Below are positions 1 to 10,003 of a DNA stretch of 64,000 nt, in pieces. The DNA is from Nitrosomonas sp. (lineage in GTDB: Bacteria; Pseudomonadota; Gammaproteobacteria; Burkholderiales; Nitrosomonadaceae): positions 1 to 64,000 of the forward strand of contig JAMWZR010000012.1 of NCBI GenBank assembly GCA_024282035.1, given 5' to 3'. The position numbers and the translations under genes were made by a program. Numbering within the stretch: the stretch's first letter is position 1; each line of letters opens with the position of its first letter. Under the pieces are notes generated by a model that saw only the letters and a list, made by a program, of their open reading frames with translations, ran no database searches and was not told the origin of the DNA.

Positions 1-537
1 GGTGTAGGTATGGACGTTGTTAAGCGCAATATTCAAGGCATGGGGGGGCGAATTGAAATTGAATCTGTATTTGGAACAGGAACTCGCATATCAATTCGCT
101 TACCCCTGACACTAGCAATTTTAGATGGATTATCAGTTGCTGTTGGTGATCAGATGTTTATAGTACCGTTGAATTATATAACCGAATCACTTCAGCCTGC
201 GGCAGAAGACATTAAGACGATAAGTGGTCACGGCAGAGTGGTTCAGGTACGAGGAGAATATTTGCCCGTTATCGCATTGCATGAAGTGTTTAACTTGAAT
301 CCAAGTGTAACCTCGGTGCATGAGGGAATCCTGGTGATATTAGAGGCCGAGGGGCATAAAGCGGCACTATTTGTGGATGATCTGGTTGGGCAGCATCAAG
401 TCGTTATTAAAAGCCTCGAAAGTAATTATCGCCGAGTACAGGGCGTTTCTGGCGCAACGATTATGGGAGATGGAAAAGTTGCACTTATTCTGGATACTGC
501 TGCATTGGTCATGACTTCACAGCACGAAACAGTCTAA
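1..537 (+). CDS. cheA: Chemotaxis histidine kinase CheA, C-terminal part (cut by window edge)
   Basis: CheA phosphorylates CheY and CheB in response to chemoreceptor state at the inner face of the membrane. The reading frame is open from base 1. It starts in the last glycine-rich box of the ATPase domain (GVGMDVV, then GTGTRISIRLPLTLAI), followed by the CheW-like regulatory domain that docks CheW and receptors (about residues 40-175). The kinase, dimerisation and Hpt domains lie upstream of the window. cheR, cheD and cheB follow on the same strand, which fits a chemotaxis operon. About 280 bases without a gene separate it from cheR, so cheR may have its own promoter. Confidence 0.93.
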   Translation, partial: GVGMDVVKRNIQGMGGRIEIESVFGTGTRISIRLPLTLAILDGLSVAVGDQMFIVPLNYITESLQPAAEDIKTISGHGRVVQVRGEYLPVIALHEVFNLNPSVTSVHEGILVILEAEGHKAALFVDDLVGQHQVVIKSLESNYRRVQGVSGATIMGDGKVALILDTAALVMTSQHETV

Positions 538-816
538 GGTTAATACAACACTTATACGATTTTACCTGTTACTAATATATCAATTTGTAGATAAAAATAT
601 TCCGATCGTTAATCATTTGATAGATACCGCTAGTTTGTTTGGAACTGGTGATTCCTATATGGAGAGAGGATAGGATTATAAAAGCTCCCGTTCAATACAT
701 TGTATTTACCTTTTCATGAACATTAGAGCTTATATCTGTTATGAGAAACAACTTTTAGTACGAATGAGTACTGCTATTACGTTCTAGAAATAGCCTCAAA
801 TTTGGATAAGTTAAAC

Positions 817-1683
817 ATGGAAATAATCTCAGGTAACAGTGATCTTTCTGATAATAGAACAAGGGAGTACAGTTTTACCCAGAAAGATTTCGAACGTATC
901 AAGAATTTGATATACAAACATGCTGGAATTTCATTATCCGCCAGCAAACAAAACATGGTTTACAGCCGATTGGCTAGGCGAGTTCGTGCTAATGGCCTAG
1001 ATAGCTTTCATGACTATCTAAATTTCCTTGAAAGTGGAAATTCTGAAGAATGGGAGGCATTTACAAATGCACTGACAACCAATCTTACTGCTTTTTTTCG
1101 TGAGCAGCATCATTTTCCCATTCTGGAAGACCACGTCGAGAAACGCAAAAATGAAAAGAAAATTCAACTTTGGTGCTGTGCATCTTCTACCGGTGAAGAG
1201 CCTTATTCAATGGCCATGGCAATGGTTCAAGCCTTCAAAACTTTTACACCACCTGTACACATACTAGCAACCGACCTAGATACTAATGTTCTTGCCAAAG
1301 CGCAGCTTGGAATCTATTCATTAGATAAACTTGAAAAGCTCCCAAAAGAAAAGCTTCGACAATTTTTCTTGAAAGGTAAAGGGCACCATGTAGGCTCAGC
1401 AAAAGTACGTCCTGAGTTAAAAAATATGATTACATTCAGGCAACTCAATTTGTTAGATGAAAGCTGGCCAATTCGTGGTCCATTTGATGCAATCTTTTGT
1501 CGAAATGTAATGATATATTTTGACAAATCTACACAATACAAAATCCTGAAAAAATTTGTGCCTTTACTTGCGCCGGATGGATTATTGTTTGCTGGACACT
1601 CGGAAAGCTTTCAACATGCGATTGATTTATTCAAATTACGTGAAAAAACCGTTTACGAATTAGCCAATAAACCGAGGTCATAA
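817..1683 (+). CDS. cheR: Chemoreceptor glutamate methyltransferase CheR
   Basis: Transfers methyl groups from S-adenosylmethionine to receptor glutamates, the adaptation arm of chemotaxis. The N-terminal helical CheR domain (about 20-85) is followed by the SAM-binding methyltransferase domain, with the glycine-loop equivalent CCASSTGEEPYS at about 119-130 and CRNVMIYF at about 228-235. At 289 residues it has the usual family length. An in-frame TTG at 802 would add five residues. The ATG at 817 was chosen because a purine-rich GGATAAG lies about six bases upstream. The stop is one base from the cheD start, so the two are translated together. Confidence 0.94.
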   Translation: MEIISGNSDLSDNRTREYSFTQKDFERIKNLIYKHAGISLSASKQNMVYSRLARRVRANGLDSFHDYLNFLESGNSEEWEAFTNALTTNLTAFFREQHHFPILEDHVEKRKNEKKIQLWCCASSTGEEPYSMAMAMVQAFKTFTPPVHILATDLDTNVLAKAQLGIYSLDKLEKLPKEKLRQFFLKGKGHHVGSAKVRPELKNMITFRQLNLLDESWPIRGPFDAIFCRNVMIYFDKSTQYKILKKFVPLLAPDGLLFAGHSESFQHAIDLFKLREKTVYELANKPRS

Positions 1684-1684
1684 A

Positions 1685-2296
1685 ATGACCGAGATTATAG
1701 ATGAGCAATTAGCAAGTAATTTTTATTTTGACAAGAGTTTTAATAGTCAGGCAGTGAAATTATTACCTGGCGAATATTACGTTACGGACAAGGATTTGCT
1801 ATTGGTTACTGTGCTAGGTTCATGTGTAGCCGCATGTATTCGGGATAGTTACAGTGGTATCGGGGGCATGAATCATTTTATGCTTCCAGAAGGCAATAAT
1901 GATCCTGGCAGCCCATTAAACGCTTCAGCACGTTATGGTACCTATGCAATGGAAATATTGATCAATCAATTACTCAAGATCGGGGCTCGGCGCAGTAATC
2001 TGGAAGCGAAAGTGTTTGGAGGTGGGAATGTACTGGATGGTTTGACAGTTGCTAATGTCGGGCAGCGTAATGCAGACTTTGTTCTAAAATTTTTGCAAAC
2101 CGAGAAAATTCGAGTCGTAGCACAAGATTTGGTAGATATCTTTCCCCGCAAAGTTTATTTTTTTCCTAAAATTAATAAAGTAATGGTTAAAAAACTGCGG
2201 AATTTACATAACACGACAATTTCGCAACGTGAGAAAGATTACAGGCAGCGTTTGTATAAAGCTGATGCCGGTGGAGATATTGAGTTATTTTCCTAA
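1685..2296 (+). CDS. cheD: Chemoreceptor glutamine deamidase CheD
   Basis: Deamidates receptor glutamine side chains and in many bacteria links to CheC/CheY feedback. The catalytic cysteine sits in LGSCVAA (Cys47) and the histidine in GGMNHFMLP (His64), the family's active-site pair. At 203 residues it is typical. It is packed directly after cheR and 30 bases before cheB. No cheC is seen in the window, so its partner must be elsewhere if there is one. Confidence 0.93.
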   Translation: MTEIIDEQLASNFYFDKSFNSQAVKLLPGEYYVTDKDLLLVTVLGSCVAACIRDSYSGIGGMNHFMLPEGNNDPGSPLNASARYGTYAMEILINQLLKIGARRSNLEAKVFGGGNVLDGLTVANVGQRNADFVLKFLQTEKIRVVAQDLVDIFPRKVYFFPKINKVMVKKLRNLHNTTISQREKDYRQRLYKADAGGDIELFS

Positions 2297-2326
2297 AACA
2301 TTTTTTCCTTAATAAGTACTTCTATT

Positions 2327-3406
2327 ATGAAAAAAATAACGGTGCTCGTTGTTGATGATTCAGCATTAATCCGCAAACTGCTAAGTGAGATCATCAATAG
2401 TCAATCCGATATGGAGGTCATTGGCACGGCGGCCGATCCACTGGCAGCCAGAGAGATGATTCGTGAAATGAATCCAGATGTTTTGACACTCGATGTCGAG
2501 ATGCCCAGGATGGATGGGCTAGACTTTCTAGAGAAATTGATGCGTCTGAGACCTATGCCTGTAGTAATGGTATCAACATTGACGGAAAGGGGGTCGGATA
2601 CAACTTTTAGAGCCCTTGAGCTTGGTGCAATCGATTATGTTGCAAAACCCAAAATTGATATTGCAAATGGGTTAAAAGAATATGTAAATGAAATAACTAG
2701 CAAGATCAGAATTGCCAAGTCGGCTCGAATTCGAAAATCCTCTCCCCTTCCTGTCACCAGAAATTCAACTGCAGATGCAATTCTTCCTACGATATCGAAT
2801 CGAGTCGCATCAACAGAAAAATTGATTATTATCGGTGCATCAACAGGCGGCACTGAAGCAATAAAAGAGTTTCTGATAAAAATGCCTCCGGATTCCCCAG
2901 GAATTTTGGTAACTCAACATATGCCCGAAGCATTTACAAAATCATTTGCAAACCGTTTGAATAGTCTTTGCAGAATATCAGTAACAGAAGCCCAAGGTGG
3001 AGAAAGAATATTACCTGGACATGCATACATTGCACCAGGACATTCGCATTTATTACTGAAGCGAAATGGAGCAAATTATGTAACTGAACTTAACCAAGGA
3101 GAACTAGTAAGTCGGCACCGTCCTTCTGTCGATGTACTTTTTCGTTCTGCTGCCAATTGCGCTGGGAAAAATGCTATTGGTGTTATTCTTACCGGCATGG
3201 GAAAAGACGGAGCAGCGGGAATGCTTGAAATGCACAAGGCTGGTGCATATAATTTTGCTCAGGATGAAGCAAGCTGCGTAGTTTTCGGAATGCCCAAAGA
3301 AGCCATAGCGGCAGGGGGAGTAAATGAAGTCGTTTCTCTCAAAGATATGGCAAAAAATGTGTTGACGAAATTATCAACCATGGGGTCACGCAGCAATCGA
3401 GTTTGA
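2327..3406 (+). CDS. cheB: Protein-glutamate methylesterase/glutaminase CheB
   Basis: Response-regulator-controlled esterase that removes receptor methyl groups, opposing CheR. The receiver domain (about 1-120) has the acidic pair Asp10-Asp11, phospho-acceptor Asp56 in LTLDVEMP and Lys107 in YVAKP. The C-terminal esterase domain shows the catalytic triad: Ser172 in IGASTGG, His198 in TQHMPE and Asp294 in [10 protein letters not shown]. The length of 359 residues is standard. It closes the che run; the next gene encodes a cell-wall enzyme. Confidence 0.95.
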   Translation: MKKITVLVVDDSALIRKLLSEIINSQSDMEVIGTAADPLAAREMIREMNPDVLTLDVEMPRMDGLDFLEKLMRLRPMPVVMVSTLTERGSDTTFRALELGAIDYVAKPKIDIANGLKEYVNEITSKIRIAKSARIRKSSPLPVTRNSTADAILPTISNRVASTEKLIIIGASTGGTEAIKEFLIKMPPDSPGILVTQHMPEAFTKSFANRLNSLCRISVTEAQGGERILPGHAYIAPGHSHLLLKRNGANYVTELNQGELVSRHRPSVDVLFRSAANCAGKNAIGVILTGMGKDGAAGMLEMHKAGAYNFAQDEASCVVFGMPKEAIAAGGVNEVVSLKDMAKNVLTKLSTMGSRSNRV

Positions 3407-3453
3407 TTTATAATATTTTATTCTGAATCCTATTCAAGCTGAATGTATTCTCA

Positions 3454-3942
3454 ATGAACAGAAATATTGTTCGCTATTGCGCCTATATTACAATCATTTT
3501 TTTGGCAAGTTGCGGATTACTGCAGGAAAGAAATTTATCCGTACAGCCATCAGAATCAAAGAAATTAGAAGATTCTGTGTTAGTCAAAAAATTACTCTAC
3601 TCTCAATATGAAGATTGGCGGGGTGTTCGCTATCAGAAAGGAGGACTCAATCAAAGAGGAATCGATTGCTCTGGTTTCGTTCACTTAACTTATAAATCAA
3701 AACTGGGTATGCATCTCCCGAGAACAACCTCACTGCAAGCTAAACTAGGAAAACAAATCAACAGAAACGATTTAAAAGCGGGAGATCTAATATTTTTTAA
3801 AACAGGGAGTGGCTCCAATCATGTGGGTATTTATCTGGACAATAACAGGTTCATGCATGCTTCTCAAAAAAAAGGAGTTACAATTTCTCGACTTGATCAT
3901 GCCTATTGGATTAATAACTACTGGAAATCTGTGAGAATTTAG
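3454..3942 (+). CDS. NlpC/P60-family lipoprotein (peptidoglycan endopeptidase)
   Basis: Predicted outer-membrane-anchored cysteine peptidase that cuts peptide stems of peptidoglycan. A lipobox LASC puts the lipidated Cys at residue 20. The NlpC/P60 domain has the catalytic Cys72 in GIDCSGF and His123 in SNHVGIY, with a polar third residue probably near His135. The length of 162 residues resembles Spr/MepS and NlpC. It stands alone, 47 bases after cheB, in AT-rich DNA. Confidence 0.88.
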   Translation: MNRNIVRYCAYITIIFLASCGLLQERNLSVQPSESKKLEDSVLVKKLLYSQYEDWRGVRYQKGGLNQRGIDCSGFVHLTYKSKLGMHLPRTTSLQAKLGKQINRNDLKAGDLIFFKTGSGSNHVGIYLDNNRFMHASQKKGVTISRLDHAYWINNYWKSVRI

Positions 3943-4374
3943 TTAATACTTCGTTTTAACATGCGGTGATTAAAAGTTCCTTCGCTTTATTAGAATGTAT
4001 ACTGACTAAGTGAAGCTATATTAGTAAGAATATTTGTGACTCAACAACTTTGAAAAAAAATTAAACGAGAAAATCACAACAAGATATTCGGTATTTCTCT
4101 TCGAGAGAGTGTGGTTTGCTCTACCTTGTCAAAAATATTTACCATCCCGCTATCTAATATAGAAATTATTCTTGTCTTTAGTGAATCACTTCTACTGTAT
4201 TCTTTAAACTGCAGGTGGACTGTGTTGAAAATTACATTTGTCAACTTTTATTTTATCTGATGTGACTAAGTAGTATCATGGCATAAAGTGAAGTGTAATT
4301 TATCTCACATCATTTACACTTCATATTTGGCATGATCCTTTCTAGTAAAAGTTTATTCGATAGGAAAATATATA
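3943..4374. other. Gene-free AT-rich interval
   Basis: About 430 bases with no supportable reading frame and no clear terminator. It must hold the promoter of the downstream PepSY-like gene. A good ribosome site (GATAGGAAAATATATA) precedes that gene's ATG. Nothing else recognised. Confidence 0.4.
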
Positions 4375-4761
4375 ATGAAAAAAATACTTGTTTCAGTTCT
4401 ATTGTCTATATATATATTTCCGGGGTTGGTATTGGCTGAGCCGGAAAAGCGCAAAAACAGAGAGATTGACAAGATTGAGTGGTCAGAAATACCACTTATT
4501 TCTCAGAAAACAATTTCTGAGCACCTTCAAGATGGTGTAATCTCAAAACTGAAAAAGCAAAAAGTAATTCAGATGATAGATAAACATAATGGCAATAAAA
4601 CAGATATTTATCTCGCAGAGATAAGAAAGGCTAATGGAAAAAAAGTCTGGGTAATAGTTGATCATAATGGCAAACTCATTGATGTTGAGTCTGAAGAGAC
4701 CGAAAATTTACCAGAAGATGAAGAAAATCAGAAAAAGGAACGAAAGCATAGTAAAAAGTAA
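4375..4761 (+). CDS. Small secreted PepSY-like protein
   Basis: The 128-residue product starts with a signal peptide of about 21 residues ending in VLAEP. The mature part is short and highly charged. The central segment (about 40-100: EIPLISQKTISEHLQDG, then IYLAEIRKANGKKVWVIVDHNGKLI) matches the helix-then-strand pattern of PepSY-like periplasmic domains, where such proteins are thought to bind or inhibit partners. The tail is a lysine/glutamate run with no predicted fold. No operon partner. The domain call rests on pattern only; the function is unknown. Confidence 0.65.
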   Translation: MKKILVSVLLSIYIFPGLVLAEPEKRKNREIDKIEWSEIPLISQKTISEHLQDGVISKLKKQKVIQMIDKHNGNKTDIYLAEIRKANGKKVWVIVDHNGKLIDVESEETENLPEDEENQKKERKHSKK

Positions 4762-4993
4762 GATTAGAATAGACCTTGAAGTCTATAACTAAATTCAGAA
4801 ACTAGACCGGCCTTTTAACAAAATTGGAGATGTGTTATGTTTTGTTTGAGAGGTATAAATTACGATATGAATTATTTTTAGTGCGGATAATAAATTTACC
4901 GGAATATTAAAATAGGTATAGACCAATTAGAAGAGAGAGTCTCACTTAGAAGTATAAGTTTTAATAATAGAGTACATAAAAGGTACACAAGCA

Positions 4994-6171
4994 CCCCCAT
5001 CAAGTAGACATTGCGCGATAGAGATTCGAAAGCCGGGTTAGCCGAGGCATGAACTGCGCTGGTGGGATGTTACCCAACGCTTCTGCGGTCGATATTTGTT
5101 GTAATCAATCAGCCCTTGATCAGCGATGGTTTGAATCTGTTCAAGATTGGTAAAAAGATACGAATTAAGCACCCCAGTCCGGCAAGTCCGATTAAAGCGC
5201 TCGATAAAAGCATTCTGGTTTGGCTTACGTGGCTGGATATATCGGAGAGCGATACTTTTGGACGCAGCCCATTCAACGAGCATGTGTGAGACCAGTTCCA
5301 GCCCATTGTCCAGCCGTATGGCATTAGGCGCAGTACCATAGCAGTCGATTAGGTGGCTTAACACGCGGATCAACCGCGCAGAAGGAATCTATGTGCCGAC
5401 TTCGATAGTCAGACACTCTCGATTTGCTTTGTCTATTACATTCAATGTTCTGAACCGTCAGCCACAGTACAAGGTGTCATGCATGAAATCCAGTACCCAG
5501 CAGCTATTCGGTGCGTTGGCCAAATCCAGCGGTTGCCGAAGTCGATCCGGTATCTCTTCTTGCAAAGCCGAGGCATGTTCAAACCCATATCAAATATACT
5601 CGATATACGCGTTTCTTGTTCCAGCAGCGACCGTCCAATCGTAGCCGGGCAAAGCACTTCCAAAATCCCCGACACCCATGCCGGGTCACGATGGCATTGA
5701 GCGCATTAATCACTTCGGCATCTCGTTCGGATGCCAGACCGGCCTTTTGTAATACGCCGCCCACGACAGGCCAGCAATCAGACAAGTCCGAAGTAATCGA
5801 CAATATGGTTTGTACCAACCGCTCGATTACTTCACACTTGGCCGATGGCGTCAGAATTTTCAGTTTAACATCCTTGATCGCTGTATTCTCCTGCGTCAGA
5901 TCAGCATACATGCGTTTAAACTTGACATTCTCAGCTTCCAGCTCGCATAAGTTCGGACACCTGCATGCCCGAGTACTTGCTCTTCCACTGGTAGTACGTG
6001 GCATTGTTAACACCGTGCTTGCGACACAGCTCAGCCACCGGCATGCAAGCCTCGCCATTTTTCAGAGTACCGCAATGATCTGACTCTTTGTAAATCTACT
6101 TCTCTTCATGGAAACCTCCCATATCAGGAGGTTCCGAAATTCTACTAATCTCTGCGTCTACTTATAGGGGG
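4994..6171 (-). mobile_element. Degenerate IS3-family insertion sequence
   Basis: Bounded by imperfect terminal inverted repeats: left CCCCCATCAAGTAGAC at 4994-5009 and right at 6156-6171, whose reverse complement is CCCCCTATAAGTAGAC (13 of 16 identical). Inside is a two-part IS3-type transposase on the minus strand, broken by stops and frameshifts. The length of about 1.18 kb is right for IS3 relatives. No convincing target-site duplication is visible (AGCA on the left, CGTT on the right), so the flanks have diverged or been rearranged. It lies where base composition shifts from AT-rich (1-6.6 kb) to more balanced DNA. Confidence 0.8.
5038..6109 (-). pseudogene. IS3-family transposase OrfA/OrfB remnants
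   Basis: OrfA begins at 6109 (MKRSRFTKSQIIAVL) and meets a TGA after 15 codons. After a frame change it resumes with a helix-turn-helix segment (EACMPVAELCRKHGVNNATY), then shifts again into the coiled segment ELEAENVKFKRMYADLTQEN. OrfB survives as the C-terminal part of the integrase core (5038-5373): AIRLDNGLELVSHML, then QPRKPNQNAFIERFNR and a tail YNKYRPQKRW, equivalent to the DDE-containing rve domain. The middle of OrfB is scrambled over 5400-5700. Several independent lesions mean it cannot make active transposase. Confidence 0.82.
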
Positions 6172-6306
6172 GGCGTTTAAAGATATTTGAAACCATCCTC
6201 TCTAAATATAAATTTTTTGTTGATAATTTGTGAACTTTTTGTGAATATATATACCTAATTTAATATATTTTTACATTCATAATACTCAAATGAAAAAGGA
6301 GATGAT

Positions 6307-6504
6307 ATGAAAAGTTATCAGAATTTGTTTTTTATAACCTTGATATTCGGTATGGCCTTTCATAACGTTATAATTTTATTTGATTTTGAGCAATACACGA
6401 TAGAATGGGTATTATCAGATCTGATTCTTTCAATATATCTAGCATACTTGTTGGATACATTTGTTCGTGGTTCAATTAAACCTAAAGCGCAATGTAATGG
6501 CTGA
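6307..6504 (+). CDS. Small hypothetical inner-membrane protein
   Basis: A 65-residue product with two hydrophobic stretches (about 7-25 and 36-52) that would form a hairpin in the membrane. A very strong ribosome-binding site (AAAAAGGAGATGAT) lies directly before the ATG, which argues that it is translated. It follows the dead insertion sequence and is AT-rich. No family recognised. Confidence 0.6.
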   Translation: MKSYQNLFFITLIFGMAFHNVIILFDFEQYTIEWVLSDLILSIYLAYLLDTFVRGSIKPKAQCNG

Positions 6505-6627
6505 CTAATAAGTGGTTCTAAACCCTGAAGCGCTAAATGAAAGATGGGTAGTAAATTATATTAATATATTTGGCGGTTACATTGATGTAACTGTAGTCTG
6601 GCAGATGCTACATCTACAGAATTTTTT

Positions 6628-6658
6628 GATAGAGAAGATATTTGATATCTTCTCTATC
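6628..6658. terminator. Perfect 14-bp hairpin after the ABC transporter gene
   Basis: GATAGAGAAGATAT (6628-6641), loop TTG, then the exact complement (6645-6658). It sits 18 bases past the stop of the minus-strand ABC gene and beyond the small plus-strand gene. A T-run lies before the stem on the plus strand rather than after it, so it is not a textbook intrinsic terminator. It may still stop or stabilise transcripts from either side. Confidence 0.5.
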
Positions 6659-6675
6659 AGATTTAAAATGTCTGA

Positions 6676-8541
6676 TCAAATATCGCCCAGTGTTCCAAGA
6701 AATCCTCCAGACTGGTGGTTCCAGAGTTGAGCATACAATTGGTTGTTGGCTATAAGTTTTGCGTGACTACCTTGTTCAACAATTTGTCCCTTATCGAAGA
6801 CGATCAAGCGATCCATTGCAGCAATGGTTGATAAACGATGGGCGATGGCAATCACGGTTTTTCCTTCCATCAATTGATACAAACTCTGCTGGATGCTTGC
6901 TTCAACTTCAGAGTCCAGTGCCGAGGTGGCTTCATCCAATACTAGAATGGGAGCATTCTTGAGTAGCACGCGTGCAATAGCGATTCGTTGCCGCTGCCCG
7001 CCAGATAGCGTTACGCCGCGTTCACCGACATGTGCATCATAACCCGTGCGTCCCTTGATATCTCGCAGCTTCATGATGAATTCATGCGCCTGAGCCCGTT
7101 TTGCAGCAGCGATCATCTGTAATTCACTGGCCTCAGGGCGGCCAAACAAAATATTGTCCCGTACCGAGCGGTGTAGCAGTGATGTATCTTGCGTCACCAT
7201 GGCAATATTAGCGCGCAAGCTATCTTGCGTAACAGTTCGAATGTCCTGGTCGTCTATGGTGATATGGCCGTTTTGAATATCATAAAATCGCAACAGTAAA
7301 TTAACAAAAGTTGATTTGCCAGCGCCGGAGCGACCGACAATGCCCACTTTCTCACCAGCAGCGATGTGCAGATTCAAGTCGTTGAAAATAATCGGGAATC
7401 CTTTTGGCTGCTCAATTTTTTCTTCCTGGTGATAAGAAAAATGCACATGATCAAATGTAATTTCACCTTGTTGGACCTGTAGCTCTGCAGCATCGGCGGC
7501 ATCGGTAACCTGTTGCGGTCTAGCAAGTGTATTGATGCCGTCCTGAACCGTGCCAATATTTTCAAATAGGGCATTGACTTCCCACATTACCCAGTGCGAC
7601 AGGCCGGTAAGGCGAATGGCGAGGCTCATGACTATGGCGATGGCGCCAGGTCCGATAGCGTTTTGCAACCACAAGTGTATACCCAGTGCACCCGTGGCAA
7701 ATACCAGAAGCATATTGATCACCCATACACTAGCATTGAGTCCAGTCGATAGGCGCATTTGTGGATGGACAGTTGCCATGAATTCTTCCATGCCTGCCTG
7801 AGCATAAGCTGATTCGCGCTGGCTTTTGGAAAATAGCTTAAGAGTCAGGATATTCGTGTAGCTGTCGACAATGCGTCCCGTCATCAATGACCGTGCGTCG
7901 GCTTGCAGGGTGGAAATTCGCTTGAGTCGGGGCACGAAATAAAAAAGGATGGCAATATAAATGAGCAGCCAGGCTAAAAGTGGTATGCACAAGCGTGGAT
8001 CGGCATTGAGAACCAGCAGCAGCGTGGTGGTAAGATATACCGTGACAAACAAAATTACATCCAGCAGCTTCAGCACGGTTTCCCGCACTGCAAGGGCAGT
8101 TTGCATCACTTTGGTGGCGATGCGGCCACTGAATTCATGTTGAAAAAAAGTGTAACTCTGGTTCAGCAGGTAACGATGTGACAGCCAGCGAACGCGCATT
8201 GGCAGGTTACCCATCAGTGTCTGGTGAATCACCATGGAATGCAGCAATACTAAAGACGGGATAATCAGTAGGATGAACACCGACATTCCCAACAAGGTTG
8301 GCCATTCTTCTTCGAAGAAGTTTGTGGTTTCCTGTTCTGCCAACCAGTCAACCATCTGTCCCAGTACACCGTAAAGCATGGCCTCGCTGATAGCCAAGCA
8401 GGTGGTCAATATGGCCAGCAAAACCAGATAGGGTTCGATTCCGCGCACATAGTGACGGCAAAATTGATAGAGTCCTTTGGGTGGCTCTATCGGGTGTTCA
8501 GGTGGATAAGGATCGATGAAACGTTCGAAAATTCCGAACAT
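6676..8541 (-). CDS. ABC exporter, fused permease-ATPase (MsbA/multidrug type)
   Basis: A type I ABC half-transporter that would dimerise and export lipids or drugs from the inner membrane. The N-terminal membrane domain with about six helices (45-340) is followed by the nucleotide-binding domain: Walker A GRSGAGKST at about 402-410, signature LSGGQ at about 510, Walker B ILVLDEATSALD, and the H-loop AIAHRLS. At 621 residues it is slightly longer than MsbA because of an N-terminal cytosolic extension rich in proline (YPPEHPIEPP). The gene follows the TraB-family gene by six bases on the same strand, so the two are likely cotranscribed. The substrate cannot be told from the sequence. Confidence 0.9.
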   Translation of the reverse strand: MFGIFERFIDPYPPEHPIEPPKGLYQFCRHYVRGIEPYLVLLAILTTCLAISEAMLYGVLGQMVDWLAEQETTNFFEEEWPTLLGMSVFILLIIPSLVLLHSMVIHQTLMGNLPMRVRWLSHRYLLNQSYTFFQHEFSGRIATKVMQTALAVRETVLKLLDVILFVTVYLTTTLLLVLNADPRLCIPLLAWLLIYIAILFYFVPRLKRISTLQADARSLMTGRIVDSYTNILTLKLFSKSQRESAYAQAGMEEFMATVHPQMRLSTGLNASVWVINMLLVFATGALGIHLWLQNAIGPGAIAIVMSLAIRLTGLSHWVMWEVNALFENIGTVQDGINTLARPQQVTDAADAAELQVQQGEITFDHVHFSYHQEEKIEQPKGFPIIFNDLNLHIAAGEKVGIVGRSGAGKSTFVNLLLRFYDIQNGHITIDDQDIRTVTQDSLRANIAMVTQDTSLLHRSVRDNILFGRPEASELQMIAAAKRAQAHEFIMKLRDIKGRTGYDAHVGERGVTLSGGQRQRIAIARVLLKNAPILVLDEATSALDSEVEASIQQSLYQLMEGKTVIAIAHRLSTIAAMDRLIVFDKGQIVEQGSHAKLIANNQLYAQLWNHQSGGFLGTLGDI

Positions 8542-8547
8542 AATGTG

Positions 8548-9789
8548 CTAGCTGCTGCTCAGTTGTTCAAAAATTCTGAATCCTGCTACATACGTACCAA
8601 TCCCTGCACCTAATGAAGACAGTATGAAAATCAACAGAACTCGCGTGACCTGATTATTCCACCATCCTTTTAGACTGGTGGTGTCTGCCCTAAGCCGATT
8701 GAAATCGCTGACTTTCGGTTTACGCATATAGGCTTCAACCGCTGCAACTACCATGCCTGCACCTATGGCGGGATGTAATGTCGTCAGCGGCGCTGCCAGA
8801 AACGCGGAGAGGATCGATAACGGATGCGCTAACGCCATGGCGGTTCCCAGAGCAGATAATCCGCCAGTGATGAGAATCCAGTCCAATACCATGCTGATAC
8901 CAATCTCCGGGCTTTGCATGAATCCAATCGCCAGTCCCGCCAGAATGAACACCACGAACAGGGTGGGCAAAAACTTGACCCAGCGGGAGGGCGGGGGTAT
9001 TTCATCCAGTTGTGCAATGCGTGTATCGCTATCTATCTGGGCATGTGCTGCCAATTGCTGTGACATGCCGTTCAGATGTCCCGCTCCAACCACGGCCAGG
9101 ATGTGCTGATAGTTGTTTTCCTGGCATTCTTTGAGCAGACGTGCAGTCATATATTCATCGCGTTCGCTGATCAGCGGACGGAACAAGTCTTTTTCATTTT
9201 CGGCAAACTGTGCAAATGAACTTTCCAGTACGTCGCCTTCTTTCAGCTTCTCAATATCCGCTGCGCTAAATTTTTCCTTGCTGATCACACTCTCAATCAG
9301 GCCGGCAAAAATGGTAATGCGCTTCCACCAAGGTACATTGTAATAAATGCGTTTCATGGTTGTGCCGATTTCCCGGTCGATCAGAAGCACGGGCAGATGA
9401 GCAGCCTGAGCATCCTTGATGGCAACGCGCATCTCAGCGCCAGGTTCGATATCCAGTTGTTCTGCCATACGTTGCTGGAAGGCGCCCAATGCCAGATTGG
9501 CGGCAACCATGCTGGCCTGACCTTTGCGAATAACTTGAAACAGATCCATCTGTGCCATGGCATCGGGGTTCACAATGGCTTTGTGGCGACTTGGGCATAA
9601 TTCTACGGCGACAGCATCGTAATGACCTGTAGCAATCAGTTCTTGCACTTTGTCTGCGCTGGCTCTTGAAACGTGCGCCGTCCCCAGTAAAGTAATGCGA
9701 CATTGATTGACCTGAATGGTTTTGATGGGTTCCGGTGCGACCGGGTTTTGCAAGGTTTCGGTGCTGTTGTGTTCTGCTGATTGCGTCAT
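8548..9789 (-). CDS. TraB-family membrane protein
   Basis: The N-terminal TraB/GumN domain (about 25-265) has the characteristic LLGTAHVS motif near its start, an ELCPSRH segment and a late GAGHLNGM motif. These histidine/glutamate positions are shared with the Tiki/PrgY/TraB metalloprotease-like clan. The C-terminal part (about 270-410) holds four to five hydrophobic segments that anchor it in the inner membrane. The length of 413 residues matches bacterial TraB homologues, whose role is unsettled. It is the first gene of a pair with the ABC exporter. The start ATG at 9789 opens with a charged cytosolic lead. Confidence 0.87.
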   Translation of the reverse strand: MTQSAEHNSTETLQNPVAPEPIKTIQVNQCRITLLGTAHVSRASADKVQELIATGHYDAVAVELCPSRHKAIVNPDAMAQMDLFQVIRKGQASMVAANLALGAFQQRMAEQLDIEPGAEMRVAIKDAQAAHLPVLLIDREIGTTMKRIYYNVPWWKRITIFAGLIESVISKEKFSAADIEKLKEGDVLESSFAQFAENEKDLFRPLISERDEYMTARLLKECQENNYQHILAVVGAGHLNGMSQQLAAHAQIDSDTRIAQLDEIPPPSRWVKFLPTLFVVFILAGLAIGFMQSPEIGISMVLDWILITGGLSALGTAMALAHPLSILSAFLAAPLTTLHPAIGAGMVVAAVEAYMRKPKVSDFNRLRADTTSLKGWWNNQVTRVLLIFILSSLGAGIGTYVAGFRIFEQLSSS

Positions 9790-9902
9790 GGTTGAATATT
9801 TGAGATTCGAAAATTTTCGATGATCCTGTATCCTGCCATAGTTACTGGTCCGGGATCACCGCGACAACGCATAAGACCAGAAATTGCTTTGTAATGTCAA
9901 TG

Positions 9903-9976
9903 CAAGATTGGCGATGAAGTTGAAATTGTTCATAACAGTGTACAATTTGACCATTATGTCCAATCAAGATTGGCGA
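9903..9976 (+). repeat. Short direct repeat CAAGATTGGCGA
   Basis: The 12-mer occurs at 9903-9914 and again at 9965-9976, upstream of the lipoprotein gene at 10004. Two copies 62 bases apart could be regulator half-sites or chance. Confidence 0.3.
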
Positions 9977-10003
9977 GCGGTAATCCGACAGGGAGTGAGT
10001 ATT

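Noticed and set aside
6512..6730. 72-codon plus-strand frame after the small membrane protein
   Set aside because: It runs through the perfect hairpin at 6628-6658 and into the 3' end of the ABC gene, with no ribosome site and no family. Unlikely to be real.
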